Source: Sulfuricella sp. (GTDB lineage Bacteria > Pseudomonadota > Gammaproteobacteria > Burkholderiales > Sulfuricellaceae). From it: a DNA stretch of 64,000 bases. The stretch lies in contig JAHFRP010000001.1 of assembly GCA_023266195.1 (NCBI GenBank), forward strand, positions 62,001-126,000, in the 5' to 3' direction. This document shows, piece by piece, positions 35,342-44,050 of the stretch. The translations under genes were made by a program, and so were the position numbers. The notes beneath the pieces are model-generated. The model saw only the letters and a program-made list of their open reading frames with translations. It had not been told where the DNA came from and did no database searches. Positions within the stretch are counted from its first letter, which is position 1, and the number at the start of each line of letters is the position of its first letter.

Positions 35342-36631
35342 ATGAAGTTTCTGAACAAGTTGGCCGCGGTGTTGGTTTTCCTGGCGGGCTTTCCGGTCGC
35401 TATGGCGCATGCGGCGCTCACTATCGAAATCGTCGGTAGCGGCGCCAACCAGATTCCGGTGGCGATCGTGCCTTTCGCCGGCGAAAGCATCCTGATGCAG
35501 GCCGTCACGCCCGTGGTCGCGGCGGACTTGCAGCGCAGCGGTTTGTTCAAGATGATCGATGCCGCCGCCCAGCCGCAGCCGCATGAGCCGGCCGAGGTGA
35601 ATTATCCGGACTGGCGCGCGCGCGGCGCCGATGCGCTGGCGATCGGCAGCGTGCGGCCGCGCCCCGACGGCAAGCTCGATGTAAGCTTTCGCCTGGTCGA
35701 TACGGTGAAGCAGTCCGTGCTTGCCGGCTACAGTTACGCGATTCCGCCCGCCCAGTTGCGTGCCACGGCGCACAAGATCGCCGACGAGATTTATGAGAAA
35801 TTGACCGGCGACATCGGCGTGTTCAGCACCCGCATCGCCTATATCGTCAAGAGCGGCGCGCGCTACGAACTTCAGGTGGCCGATGCGGACGGTTATGGCG
35901 CGCAGACGGTGCTGGCTTCCAACGAACCGATCATTTCCCCGTCCTGGTCGCCGGACGGCACCAAGCTGGCTTACGTTTCGTTCGAGCGGAAAAAGCCGAT
36001 CGTTTATGTCCAATCGCTGGCCAGCAGCCACCGTCAGGTGCTGGCCCAGTTCAAGGGCAACAACAGCGCGCCGGCGTGGTCGCCGGACGGCAGCCAGCTC
36101 GCCGTCGTGCTGACCAAGGATGGCAACTCGCAGATTTACCTGATCAACGCCGACGGCAGCGGCGTGAGGCGCCTGAGCAACAGCGCCGGCATCGACACCG
36201 AACCGGCCTTCTCGCCCGACGGCGCCTCGATCGTGTTCACCTCCGACCGCGGCGGCAGCCCGCAAATCTACCGCATGCCGTTGAGCGGCGGCGGCGCCCA
36301 GCGCCTGACCTTCGAAGGCAATTACAACGTTTCGCCCCATTTCAGCCCGGATGGCAAGAGTCTGGTTTTCATCCAGCGCGCCAACGGCTCTTCCTTCCAT
36401 GTCGCGTTGCAGGATCTGGCGACCGGGCAGCTACAGGTGCTGACCGACTCGCGCATGGATGAATCTCCCAGTTTCGCGCCCAACGGTAAAATGATACTCT
36501 ACGCGACAGAAATTGGCGGGCGCGGAATCCTGGCTGCGGTTTCGAGCGATGGCCGGGTGAAGCAGCGGCTGACCGCTTCGGCAGGCGATGTGCGCGAGCC
36601 GGAATGGGGCCCTTTGTCAAAAAACCAGTAA
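35342..36631 (+). CDS. tolB: Tol-Pal periplasmic beta-propeller TolB
   Basis: A 429-aa periplasmic protein with a signal peptide (LAAVLVFLAGFPVAMAHA), an N-terminal alpha/beta domain, and a C-terminal propeller built of WD40-like blades with repeated 'SWSPDGTKLAYVS', 'AWSPDGSQLAVV' and 'AFSPDGASIVFTS' motifs. It binds Pal and the TolA C-terminus. Start 45 nt after tolA. Standard length. Confidence 0.97.
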   Translation: MKFLNKLAAVLVFLAGFPVAMAHAALTIEIVGSGANQIPVAIVPFAGESILMQAVTPVVAADLQRSGLFKMIDAAAQPQPHEPAEVNYPDWRARGADALAIGSVRPRPDGKLDVSFRLVDTVKQSVLAGYSYAIPPAQLRATAHKIADEIYEKLTGDIGVFSTRIAYIVKSGARYELQVADADGYGAQTVLASNEPIISPSWSPDGTKLAYVSFERKKPIVYVQSLASSHRQVLAQFKGNNSAPAWSPDGSQLAVVLTKDGNSQIYLINADGSGVRRLSNSAGIDTEPAFSPDGASIVFTSDRGGSPQIYRMPLSGGGAQRLTFEGNYNVSPHFSPDGKSLVFIQRANGSSFHVALQDLATGQLQVLTDSRMDESPSFAPNGKMILYATEIGGRGILAAVSSDGRVKQRLTASAGDVREPEWGPLSKNQ

Positions 36632-36646
36632 AAAAGGAGAAAAAAC

Positions 36647-37171
36647 ATGAAGAGAATTTTGTTGAGCACGTTGTTGGTGAGCCTGTTGGCGGCCTGCGCC
36701 AGCCAGGAAACGAAGGAACAGCCCAAGGCGGCGGTCGAGAATAGGGGAGCGGCGCAACCGTCCGCCGGCGCGGAAGCCCAGCCCGCCGGCCAGCAAGGCG
36801 TGGCAGCCAATCCCCTGAAGGATCCCAACAACATCCTGTCCAAGCGCAGCGTGTATTTCGACTTCGACAAGTACGACGTGAAGGATGAATACAAACCGTT
36901 GGTCGAGGCCCATTCCAGGTACCTGACCAGCCACAAGGACGCCAAGATCACCGTGCAGGGCAATACCGACGAGCGCGGCAGCCGCGAATACAACATCGCC
37001 CTGGGCAACCGCCGCGCCGACAGCGTGAAGAAGGTGATGGGCGCGATGGGCGTGACCGACAGTCAGATCGAAACCATCAGCTTTGGCGAGGAAAAGCCCC
37101 GCGCCGCCTGTCACGACGAATCGTGCTGGAAGGAAAATCGTCGCTCCGATATCGTCTACCAGGGCGAATAA
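36647..37171 (+). CDS. pal: Peptidoglycan-associated lipoprotein Pal
   Basis: A 174-aa outer-membrane lipoprotein. The lipobox LVSLLAACAS places the lipidated Cys at about residue 18. A Pro/Ala/Gln-rich linker leads to an OmpA-like peptidoglycan-binding domain (VYFDFDKYDVKDEYKPLVE; GNTDERGSREYNIALGNRRA). The C-terminus has a Cys pair (RAACHDESCWKENRRSD), also usual in betaproteobacterial Pal. Shine-Dalgarno AAGGAG precedes the ATG. Confidence 0.97.
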   Translation: MKRILLSTLLVSLLAACASQETKEQPKAAVENRGAAQPSAGAEAQPAGQQGVAANPLKDPNNILSKRSVYFDFDKYDVKDEYKPLVEAHSRYLTSHKDAKITVQGNTDERGSREYNIALGNRRADSVKKVMGAMGVTDSQIETISFGEEKPRAACHDESCWKENRRSDIVYQGE

Positions 37172-37184
37172 ACCCGAAAGCGGC

Positions 37185-37288
37185 AACCGCCGATACGCCG
37201 ATTAGCGCAGATTATTCAGATTGCCCGTGCGGCATTCGATTGAAGGACGCCGTGAAATATCTGCGTCTATCTGCGTTGATTGGCGGTT
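37185..37288. repeat. Inverted-end repeat between pal and cpoB
   Basis: AACCGCC (37185-37191) and GGCGGTT (37282-37288) bound a region with related internal repeats: ATTAGCGCAGATTA on the left, and TATCTGCGTCTATCTGCGTTGATT on the right. The whole can fold back on itself imperfectly. It looks like a dispersed palindromic element using 'CGCAGAT' units. Confidence 0.5.
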
Positions 37289-37311
37289 AAAAAGAGTTTT
37301 TTAGGATAATC

Positions 37312-38094
37312 ATGCGTCGAATTGCGCTTTTCCTGACCCTGTTTTTCGGGTGCGTGTCGTTGTGTTCCGCGAGCCTGTTCTCGGATGACGAAGCCCACCA
37401 AAAAATTGCCGCGCTGCAACAGAAAGTCCAGGGGCTGGAGGAGCGTATCGCGCAAACGGAAAATGCCGCGCATGCTCAGGGCGTGGAGTCGCTGTCCCAA
37501 ATCGAGGCGCTCAAATCCGACCTGGCCGGACTGCGCGGGCAGATCGAGGTGCTCTCCCACGACATCGACACCACGCAGAAGCGGCAGCGCGACCTGTACG
37601 TCGATCTCGACACCCGCCTGCGCAAGCTGGAGAGCGCCGGCGCTGCCGCTACGGAGGCGGCGAGCCAGTCCGAAGCGGCCAAGGCGGCTTCCACCGATGC
37701 GGCCACGCCGGCGCCCGCTGCGGCGGCAGACGACACCCAGGCTTACGATGCCGCTCTGGCCCTGTTCAAATCGGGCAACTATCAGGGCGCCATCAACGGC
37801 TTTCTGGGCTTCGTCAACGCCGGCCCGAACAACCCGCTTGCCGCCAGCGCTTACTACTGGATCGGCAATTCCTACTACAACCTGCGCGATTACAAGAACG
37901 CCATCGCCAGCCAGCAGAAAGTGGTGAACCAGTACCCCGGCAACTCCAAGGTGCCCGATGCGCTGCTGAATATCGCCAGCAGCCAGCAGGGCCTGGGCGA
38001 AATGGCGGCGGCGAAAAAAACGCTGCAAAGCATCGTGGCGAAATACCCGCTCAGCAACGCGGCGGGACTGGCGAAGAAGCGTCTCGCCAAATGA
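37312..38094 (+). CDS. cpoB: Cell division coordinator CpoB (YbgF)
   Basis: A 260-aa periplasmic protein that links peptidoglycan synthesis with Tol-driven outer-membrane constriction. Signal peptide (IALFLTLFFGCVSLCSASLF), an N-terminal trimerising coiled-coil (HQKIAALQQKVQGLEERIAQ), an Ala-rich linker, and C-terminal TPR repeats (YDAALALFKSGNYQGAINGF; AYYWIGNSYYNLRDYKNAI). Usual last gene of tol-pal. Identity by fold and position. Confidence 0.93.
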   Translation: MRRIALFLTLFFGCVSLCSASLFSDDEAHQKIAALQQKVQGLEERIAQTENAAHAQGVESLSQIEALKSDLAGLRGQIEVLSHDIDTTQKRQRDLYVDLDTRLRKLESAGAAATEAASQSEAAKAASTDAATPAPAAAADDTQAYDAALALFKSGNYQGAINGFLGFVNAGPNNPLAASAYYWIGNSYYNLRDYKNAIASQQKVVNQYPGNSKVPDALLNIASSQQGLGEMAAAKKTLQSIVAKYPLSNAAGLAKKRLAK

Positions 38095-38098
38095 CCGG

Positions 38099-38155
38099 GT
38101 CCTGAGTCGAAAGCCCTGAGCGGTCTGACTACGGACTCGGCACTCAGGACTTTTT
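38099..38155 (+). promoter_or_regulatory. Inverted repeat covering the queE ribosome site
   Basis: GTCCTGAGT (38099-38107) and ACTCAGGAC (38142-38150) are perfect 9-nt arms followed at once by TTTTT and the queE ATG. The AGGA Shine-Dalgarno of queE lies inside the right arm. The structure could end transcription after cpoB or hide the queE ribosome site. Confidence 0.45.
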
Positions 38156-38791
38156 ATGCTGCGCATCAACGAAATTTTCTATTCCCTCCAGGGCGAAACC
38201 AGCCGTGTCGGCCTGCCGACGGTGTTCATCCGCCTGACCGGCTGCCCGCTGCGCTGCACCTACTGCGACACCACCTATGCGTTCAAGGAAGGGGACACCC
38301 TGACCCTGCCGGAAATTCTCGCCAAGGTGGCGCAATATCGTGCCCATTACGTCACCGTCACCGGCGGCGAGCCGCTCGCCCAAAAGGCTTGCCTGCCGCT
38401 GCTGCGGCAGCTGTGCGACGCGGACTACTCGGTGTCGCTGGAAACCGGCGGCGCGCTCGATATTTCGAAAGTCGATCCGCGCGTGTCGCGGATCGTTGAT
38501 ATCAAGACGCCGGGCTCGGGCGAGGCGGCGAAAAACCACTGGGAGAACCTGTCGTGTCTGGCGCCGACGGACGAGGTGAAATTCGTCCTGTGCGGCGAGG
38601 AAGATTACCTGTGGGCGAAGCGGGTGCTGAGCGAGCGCAACATCGCCGAGCGCTGCCCAGTGCTGTTTTCCGCGGCCCAGGGCCAGCTCGATCCCGCGCT
38701 GCTGGCGCAGTGGATTTTGCGCGACAACCTGCCGGTGCGCTTGCAGATACAGCTTCACAAGCTGCTGTGGGGCGAAGGGCGGGGAAAATAG
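38156..38791 (+). CDS. queE: 7-carboxy-7-deazaguanine synthase QueE
   Basis: A 211-aa radical-SAM enzyme in queuosine/7-deazaguanine synthesis, converting carboxytetrahydropterin to carboxydeazaguanine. The cluster motif C-x3-C-x2-C is in LTGCPLRCTYCDTTYAF. The segments IFYSLQGETSRVGLPTVFIRL and VTVTGGEPLAQKACLPLL are family-typical. No other que gene is present in the window. It follows cpoB, as is common in betaproteobacteria. Confidence 0.96.
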   Translation: MLRINEIFYSLQGETSRVGLPTVFIRLTGCPLRCTYCDTTYAFKEGDTLTLPEILAKVAQYRAHYVTVTGGEPLAQKACLPLLRQLCDADYSVSLETGGALDISKVDPRVSRIVDIKTPGSGEAAKNHWENLSCLAPTDEVKFVLCGEEDYLWAKRVLSERNIAERCPVLFSAAQGQLDPALLAQWILRDNLPVRLQIQLHKLLWGEGRGK

Positions 38792-38796
38792 CGGTC

Positions 38797-38818
38797 GTAG
38801 GGCCGAATTCATTCGGCC
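38797..38818. repeat. GTAGG-type hairpin repeat
   Basis: GTAGG then GGCCGAAT-TC-ATTCGGCC, an 8-bp stem with a 2-nt loop, six nt after queE. Same design as 26572-26593 and the intragenic one in addB. Confidence 0.5.
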
Positions 38819-38854
38819 ATTGATGCCAGGTAGATGAAAAAAATCGCCGACGGA

Positions 38855-38918
38855 GGATGCGGTGAGGGACGAACCGCATCGCTCGCGATTGATGCGGTTC
38901 GCCAAGCTCACCGCATCC
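38855..38918. repeat. Nested palindrome between queE and cphA
   Basis: Outer perfect 12-bp arms GGATGCGGTGAG (38855-38866) and CTCACCGCATCC (38907-38918) enclose inner perfect 10-bp arms GAACCGCATC (38871-38880) and GATGCGGTTC (38891-38900). Both use the same GATGCGGT core, so it is a two-tier hairpin. It lies between convergent genes and could block transcription from both sides, but there is no T-run. Confidence 0.65.
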
Positions 38919-39001
38919 TACAGCATTCGGTATTCCCTTATGGCGTCGGTCCGACCTTCCCTGAAACCAGGCGCCGCTTCCCGCTTTTGTGGGGCTGACG
39001 T

Positions 39002-41611
39002 CTAACCGGCCCTTCCGGCGCTTGCCTTTCGGTCGTTCGGCTCGGGCTGCGCAATTCGCTTCGCGATGTAGTCCAGCGCCTCGTCAACCTGGTCGATCAG
39101 GATCAGGCACAGGTCGCCGGGTTTGAGGCGGGCGAGGGCGGTGTCGATGGCGAGGAATTCGCCGCGGATTTCCTGGACCACGCTGGCGCGCGCGGCGTTC
39201 GCCAGGCCGTGGCGCAGGAGCGCCAGCACTTCGCCGTCGGTGCGGCCGCGCTGGCATTGGTCCTGGTACAGGATCACTTCGTCGAACACGTTCCCGAGAA
39301 TCTGGGTCTGGCGCACGATATCGACGTCGCGCCGGTCTCCCGCGCCGCTGATCGCGACGATGCGCTGTTTCGCCGGCATCCGCTCGATGGCGTTCACCAG
39401 CGCCTGGATCGCATCGGGATTGTGCCCGTAATCCGCGATCAGGGTGGCGCCCCGGTAATTGAACAGGTTGAACCGCCCCGGCGCGGTCTGCGCATCGTTG
39501 ACGAAGGTGGCGAGGCCGGCGCGGATGGTTTCCCAGTCGAGGCCCAGCGCCCAGGCCGCGGCGGCGGCGGCCATCGCATTTTCGACCTGGAAGCCGACGG
39601 TGCCGTCGCGGGTGAGAGGAATTTTCGTCAGGGCGATGCGTTGTTCGAGGCTGCCTTCGACCGCTACGATCGCGTCGCCGTCGAGGTACACCACGCGCCG
39701 TCCTTGCGCGCGGTGGGTGGCTATGACCGGGTGCTGGCGGTCGCTGGCGAAGAACGTGACCGATCCGGGGCAGGACTCGGCCATGGCGGCGACCATCGGG
39801 TCGGCCGCGTTGAGGACGGCGACGCCGTTGGGCGCGACGTTTTCGACGATGACCCGCTTCACCACGGCGAGGTCTTCCACCGTGCTGATGTAGCTCAGGC
39901 CCAGGTGGTCGCCCATGCCGATGTTCGACACCACCGCGACGTTGCAGCGGTCGAAGGCGAGCCCCTCGCGCAGCACGCCGCCGCGCGCGGTCTCGAATAC
40001 CGCGGCATCGACGTCGGGATGGAGCAGCACGTTGCGGGCGCTTTTCGGGCCGCTGCAATCGCCGGTGTCGATGCGCCGCCGTTCGATGTAGACGCCGTCC
40101 GAGTTGGTCATGCCGACGCGCAGGCCGTTCTGGGTGAGGAGGTGGGCGATCAGGCGCACGGTGGTGGTCTTGCCGTTGGTGCCGGCCACCGCCACGACCG
40201 GAATGCGGCCGTCGTCGCCGTCGGCGAACATCGTCGAGACGATGGCCTCCCCCACCGCGCGCCCCTTGCCGAACGAGGGGTGCAGATGCATGCGCAGGCC
40301 GGGCGCGGCATTGACTTCGATGATGCCGCCACCCTGCTCCTCCAGCGGTTTGAGCACGCTGTCGCAGACCATGTCCACGCCACAGATGTCGAGCCCGACC
40401 ATCTGTGCCGCGGCTACCGCCCGCGCGGCCACTTCCGGGTGGACGTCGTCGGTGACGTCGGTGGCGCTGCCGCCGGTGGAGAGGTTGGCGTTGTTGCGCA
40501 GGATGACCAGCGTCCCCTGCGGCGGCACCGAATCGGCGGTATAGGATTGCTTGGCGAGCGTGGCGAGGGCGATGTCGTCCAGGCGGATCTTGGTGAGCGA
40601 GGTCGCGTGCCCGGTGCTGCGCAGCGGATCGCTGTTGACCTGCTCGACCAGTTTGCGAATGGATTGAACGCCGTCGCCGATCACCTGGGGAGGGTCGCGG
40701 CGGGCCGCGGCGATGAGTTTTTTCCCGACCACCAGCAGGCGGTAGTCATAGCCGGGAATGTAGCGCTCGACCATGATCTCCGAGCTGATCTCGGAGGAAG
40801 CGGCATAGGCGGCCATCACCTGCTCGCGGGTTTCGAGGTTGACGGCGACGCCTTTGCCCTGGTTGCCGTCGCGCGGCTTCACCACCACCGGCCCGCCGAT
40901 TTCGCAGGCCGCTTTCCAGGCATCTTCCGCGTCGGCCACGGTGCGTCCGTAGGATACCGGCACCCCGGCCGCATCGAGCAGTGTCCGGGTCAGTTCCTTA
41001 TCCTGCGCAATGGCCTCGGCAATGGCGCTGGTATGGTCGGTTTCGGCGGCCTGGATGCGGCGCTGGCGGCTGCCCCAGCCGAATTGCACCATGCTGCCGG
41101 AGGTCAGCCGCCGGCAGGGAATCCCACGCGCCAGCGCGGCGTGGACGATGGCGCCGGTGCTGGGCCCGAGGCGGATGTCTTCGTCGAGCTCGCGCAGGCG
41201 CACCAGCGTGCCTGCCAGGTCGAACGGCGTGTCTTCCATCGATGCGCGCAGCAGTTCTTCGGCGAGCTCGAAGGCAAGCCGGCCTACCGCTTCCTCGGTG
41301 TATTCGACGATGACCTGGTACACGCCGGGCTCGATGGTCTGCGTGGTGAGGCTGAAAGTGACGGGGCAACCGGCCTGCGCCTGGAAGCCGAGCGCGGCGA
41401 ATTCCAGCGCGTGCGCCATGGTGACGGCTTCTTCGTGGCCGGCGGGCTGGAGCAGGCCGATTTCGGGGAAGCGCGCGCGCAGGCGGGCTTCGAAGCCGGG
41501 CAGAGTGCCGATAGCGCGTTCTTCCTCGGCGCAGGAGACGATGGCTTCGATCGCGGTATGCCGGCTCCAGAGATTGGGGCCGCGCAGTGCTCGGATACGT
41601 GATACTTCCAT
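39002..41611 (-). CDS. cphA: Cyanophycin synthetase
   Basis: ATP-dependent polymerase of the Asp-Arg storage polymer cyanophycin, 869 aa from the ATG at 41611; the frame extends 39 codons upstream but MEVSRIRALRGPNLWS is the family N-terminus. The N-terminal domain is followed by an ATP-grasp domain (GGPVVVKPRDGNQGKGVAVN) and a Mur-ligase-like domain with P-loop VAVAGTNGKTTTVRL and a C-terminal Mur domain (YGHNPDAIQALVNAIERMP). Both active modules look intact. The paralogue cphA' starts upstream on the same strand, 43 nt away, so they form an operon. No cyanophycinase gene is in the window. Confidence 0.95.
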   Translation of the reverse strand: MEVSRIRALRGPNLWSRHTAIEAIVSCAEEERAIGTLPGFEARLRARFPEIGLLQPAGHEEAVTMAHALEFAALGFQAQAGCPVTFSLTTQTIEPGVYQVIVEYTEEAVGRLAFELAEELLRASMEDTPFDLAGTLVRLRELDEDIRLGPSTGAIVHAALARGIPCRRLTSGSMVQFGWGSRQRRIQAAETDHTSAIAEAIAQDKELTRTLLDAAGVPVSYGRTVADAEDAWKAACEIGGPVVVKPRDGNQGKGVAVNLETREQVMAAYAASSEISSEIMVERYIPGYDYRLLVVGKKLIAAARRDPPQVIGDGVQSIRKLVEQVNSDPLRSTGHATSLTKIRLDDIALATLAKQSYTADSVPPQGTLVILRNNANLSTGGSATDVTDDVHPEVAARAVAAAQMVGLDICGVDMVCDSVLKPLEEQGGGIIEVNAAPGLRMHLHPSFGKGRAVGEAIVSTMFADGDDGRIPVVAVAGTNGKTTTVRLIAHLLTQNGLRVGMTNSDGVYIERRRIDTGDCSGPKSARNVLLHPDVDAAVFETARGGVLREGLAFDRCNVAVVSNIGMGDHLGLSYISTVEDLAVVKRVIVENVAPNGVAVLNAADPMVAAMAESCPGSVTFFASDRQHPVIATHRAQGRRVVYLDGDAIVAVEGSLEQRIALTKIPLTRDGTVGFQVENAMAAAAAAWALGLDWETIRAGLATFVNDAQTAPGRFNLFNYRGATLIADYGHNPDAIQALVNAIERMPAKQRIVAISGAGDRRDVDIVRQTQILGNVFDEVILYQDQCQRGRTDGEVLALLRHGLANAARASVVQEIRGEFLAIDTALARLKPGDLCLILIDQVDEALDYIAKRIAQPEPNDRKASAGRAG

Positions 41612-41654
41612 GTATGGTTTTCCTATTTCGCCCTGACGTCTGCGCCGGTGGGCG

Positions 41655-43871
41655 TTAGCTGTTTTTCGCCTTGTGTTTCCGCGTCTTTGGGAGGGTGGGC
41701 CGTTCGGCCTGTTCGAGGCCGAACGCATCGATCCCCGCCCGGATCAGGTCAGGGGAAATGCCGAGCGCCCATGCCGCCCCGACCGCGGCCAGAACATTCT
41801 CGGCCTGCGCGATATCTCCCCCGACGCTCGCCGCAGGGGCCGCCGACATCCTGGTGAGGCGGGTCTCGTCCGCGCCGGCCGCCAACACCAGCCATCCGTC
41901 GCGGGCGAAGACGGCGCGCTTGCCGCGCTGCCGATGTTCGGCGATGGCCGTGAGTTCCGGGTCGCAGCCGAAGAAGATCACGTCGCCGTCGCACAGCGCG
42001 GCCATTTGAGCCACCGTGGGGTCGCCCGCGTTGAGCACCGCCACGCCGTTGGGCAGCACGATATCGACCAGGGTGCGCAGCACGCCGTAGATTTGCTCGG
42101 AATTTTCGACGTAATACTCGGGCAATGCCGCCGTCGGGTCGAGATCGGTGACCACCGCCACCTGACAGCGGTCGTAGGCGAGCCCCTCGCGCAGGATCGC
42201 GCGGCTGCCGCTTTCGAAAACCGCCGCTTCGACCGCGGGGTTGAGCAGCACTTTATGGGCGGCGGCCCAGGTGGCGCAATCGCCTTTTTCGACCTGCCGC
42301 CGGTCGAGAAACAGCCCGTCGCCGCAGGCCAGGCCGACGTGCTTGCCGCTGAGGTGAAGCAAGCGCGCCACCAGCCGTGCCACCGCGGTTTTGCCGTGCG
42401 CCCCGGTGACCCCGACCACGGGGATGCGGCCGCTTTCGCCGGCTGGGAACAGGCTATCGACAATGGCGCGTCCGACCGGGCGCGGTTCTCCCTCCGCCGG
42501 CTTGAGATGCATCAGCAGGCCGGGCCCGGCGTTGACTTCGACGATCGCGCCGCGCTGTTCTTCGAGCGGACGGGAAATATCCTCGGCGACCAGATCGACG
42601 CCGGCGATGTCGAGCCCCACCACGCGGGCGGCGAGAGTCGCGATGGCGGCTGCTTCGGGGTGGACCCGGTCGGTGATGTCGAAAGCCGCGTTGCCGTTGC
42701 GCATCACCAGCACGCGCCGGCCTTCCGGCGGCACCGAATCGGCGCCGTAGCCCTGCCGTTCGAGTTCCAGCCGGGCGGTCGGTTCGCGGTCCAGGATGAT
42801 GGGGGTGAGCGGGTAATCTTCTTCTTCGCCGCGGCGGGGGTCGGTGTTGAGCTGATCGTCGATGAGTTGGGTGATGGTCGAGCGCCCATCGCCGACGACT
42901 GCGGCTTCTTCCCCTCGTGTGGCCGCGACCATGCGCCCGCCCACGATCAGGAGGCGATGCTCGCTGCCGCGCACGAAGCGTTCGACGATGACGCCGCTGC
43001 CTTCCGCCAGCGCCACGTGGTAGGCGGTTTCCACTTCCTCGCGCGTGGTCAGGTCGATGCACACGCCGCGGCCATGGTTGCCGTCGTAGGGCTTGACGAC
43101 GACCGGCACGCCGATCTCCTCGGCGGCTTCCCAGGCGTCGGCCGGGCCATCGACCAGCCGCCCCTCGGGAACCGGCACGCCGCAGGACTGCAACAGACTC
43201 TTGGTCAGATCCTTGTCGCTCGAAATGCTCTCGGCGATGGCGCTGGTGCGGTCGGTCTCGGCCGTCCAGATGCGGCGGCTGCGGGCGCCGTAGCCCAGCT
43301 GCACCAGGTTGCCCTCGGTCAGCCGGATCGACGGGATGCCGCGGTCGGTGGCGGCATCGACGATGCAGGCCGTGCTCGGGCCGAGGCAGAGCGAATCGGC
43401 CATGTCGCGCAGGCGCGCGGCCGTGGCCGTCACGTCGAACGGGCGATCCTCGATCGCCGCCATCACCAGGTCGCGGGCGGCATGCAGGCAGGCGCGGCTG
43501 ACTTCTTCGTGGCGCGCCCGCACCACCACTTTGTATACGCCCCGTTTCGAAGTCTCGCGCGCTTTGCCGAAGCCGCTCTGCATGCCGGCCAGGTTCTGCA
43601 GTTCAAGGGTGACGTGTTCCAGGATATGGGCCGGCCAGGTGCCTTCGCGCACCCGCTGCAGGAAGCCGCCGCGCTCGCCGATGCCGCAGCGGTGCTCGAT
43701 CAGCGAGGGCAGCCACGACGACAGGCGTTCGTAAAAACCGGGGATGGTGTTGGATGGCGAATCTTCCAGGGCGCCGATATCGACCCAGGCTTCGAGAGCC
43801 GGGCGATAGGTCCAGATGTTCGGCCCGCGCAGAGACAGGATTTCGAGAAATTCAATGTCTTTCTTGGTCAT
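41655..43871 (-). CDS. Cyanophycin synthetase-like protein CphA'
   Basis: A 738-aa paralogue of CphA, first gene of the - strand pair. The N-terminal domain (LSLRGPNIWTYRPALEAWVD) and ATP-grasp module (VPVVVKPYDGNHGRGVCID) are conserved. The Mur-like P-loop reads GVTGAHGKTAVARL instead of GTNGKTTT, and the protein stops shortly after QAENVLAAVGAAWALGI, so most of the C-terminal Mur domain is absent. In Ralstonia eutropha a CphA/CphA' pair is known, so this is probably a partner enzyme rather than decay: the frame is clean over 2.2 kb. Confidence 0.9.
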   Translation of the reverse strand: MTKKDIEFLEILSLRGPNIWTYRPALEAWVDIGALEDSPSNTIPGFYERLSSWLPSLIEHRCGIGERGGFLQRVREGTWPAHILEHVTLELQNLAGMQSGFGKARETSKRGVYKVVVRARHEEVSRACLHAARDLVMAAIEDRPFDVTATAARLRDMADSLCLGPSTACIVDAATDRGIPSIRLTEGNLVQLGYGARSRRIWTAETDRTSAIAESISSDKDLTKSLLQSCGVPVPEGRLVDGPADAWEAAEEIGVPVVVKPYDGNHGRGVCIDLTTREEVETAYHVALAEGSGVIVERFVRGSEHRLLIVGGRMVAATRGEEAAVVGDGRSTITQLIDDQLNTDPRRGEEEDYPLTPIILDREPTARLELERQGYGADSVPPEGRRVLVMRNGNAAFDITDRVHPEAAAIATLAARVVGLDIAGVDLVAEDISRPLEEQRGAIVEVNAGPGLLMHLKPAEGEPRPVGRAIVDSLFPAGESGRIPVVGVTGAHGKTAVARLVARLLHLSGKHVGLACGDGLFLDRRQVEKGDCATWAAAHKVLLNPAVEAAVFESGSRAILREGLAYDRCQVAVVTDLDPTAALPEYYVENSEQIYGVLRTLVDIVLPNGVAVLNAGDPTVAQMAALCDGDVIFFGCDPELTAIAEHRQRGKRAVFARDGWLVLAAGADETRLTRMSAAPAASVGGDIAQAENVLAAVGAAWALGISPDLIRAGIDAFGLEQAERPTLPKTRKHKAKNS

Positions 43872-44050
43872 TTCGAATAGTAGGCCGTGGGTGCTGCAAG
43901 CAACAAAAACCGTTTCAAATTGTTAACGCCGGGCAAGGCGATTAGTTTACCGCAGAGGCAAAAAGATTTCTCGTGAATGGCGGTGCTGTAACTTGTTTCC
44001 CGGATGAAGTAAACTGCGCCGCACGCGCGCATGGATTCTAAGGTGTATTT

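Noticed and set aside
39209-43880. Two long + strand open frames (797 and 735 aa) opposite cphA and cphA'
   Set aside because: Shadows of the two cyanophycin synthetase genes; no start signal or motif, while the - strand frames carry complete ATP-grasp and Mur-type motifs.
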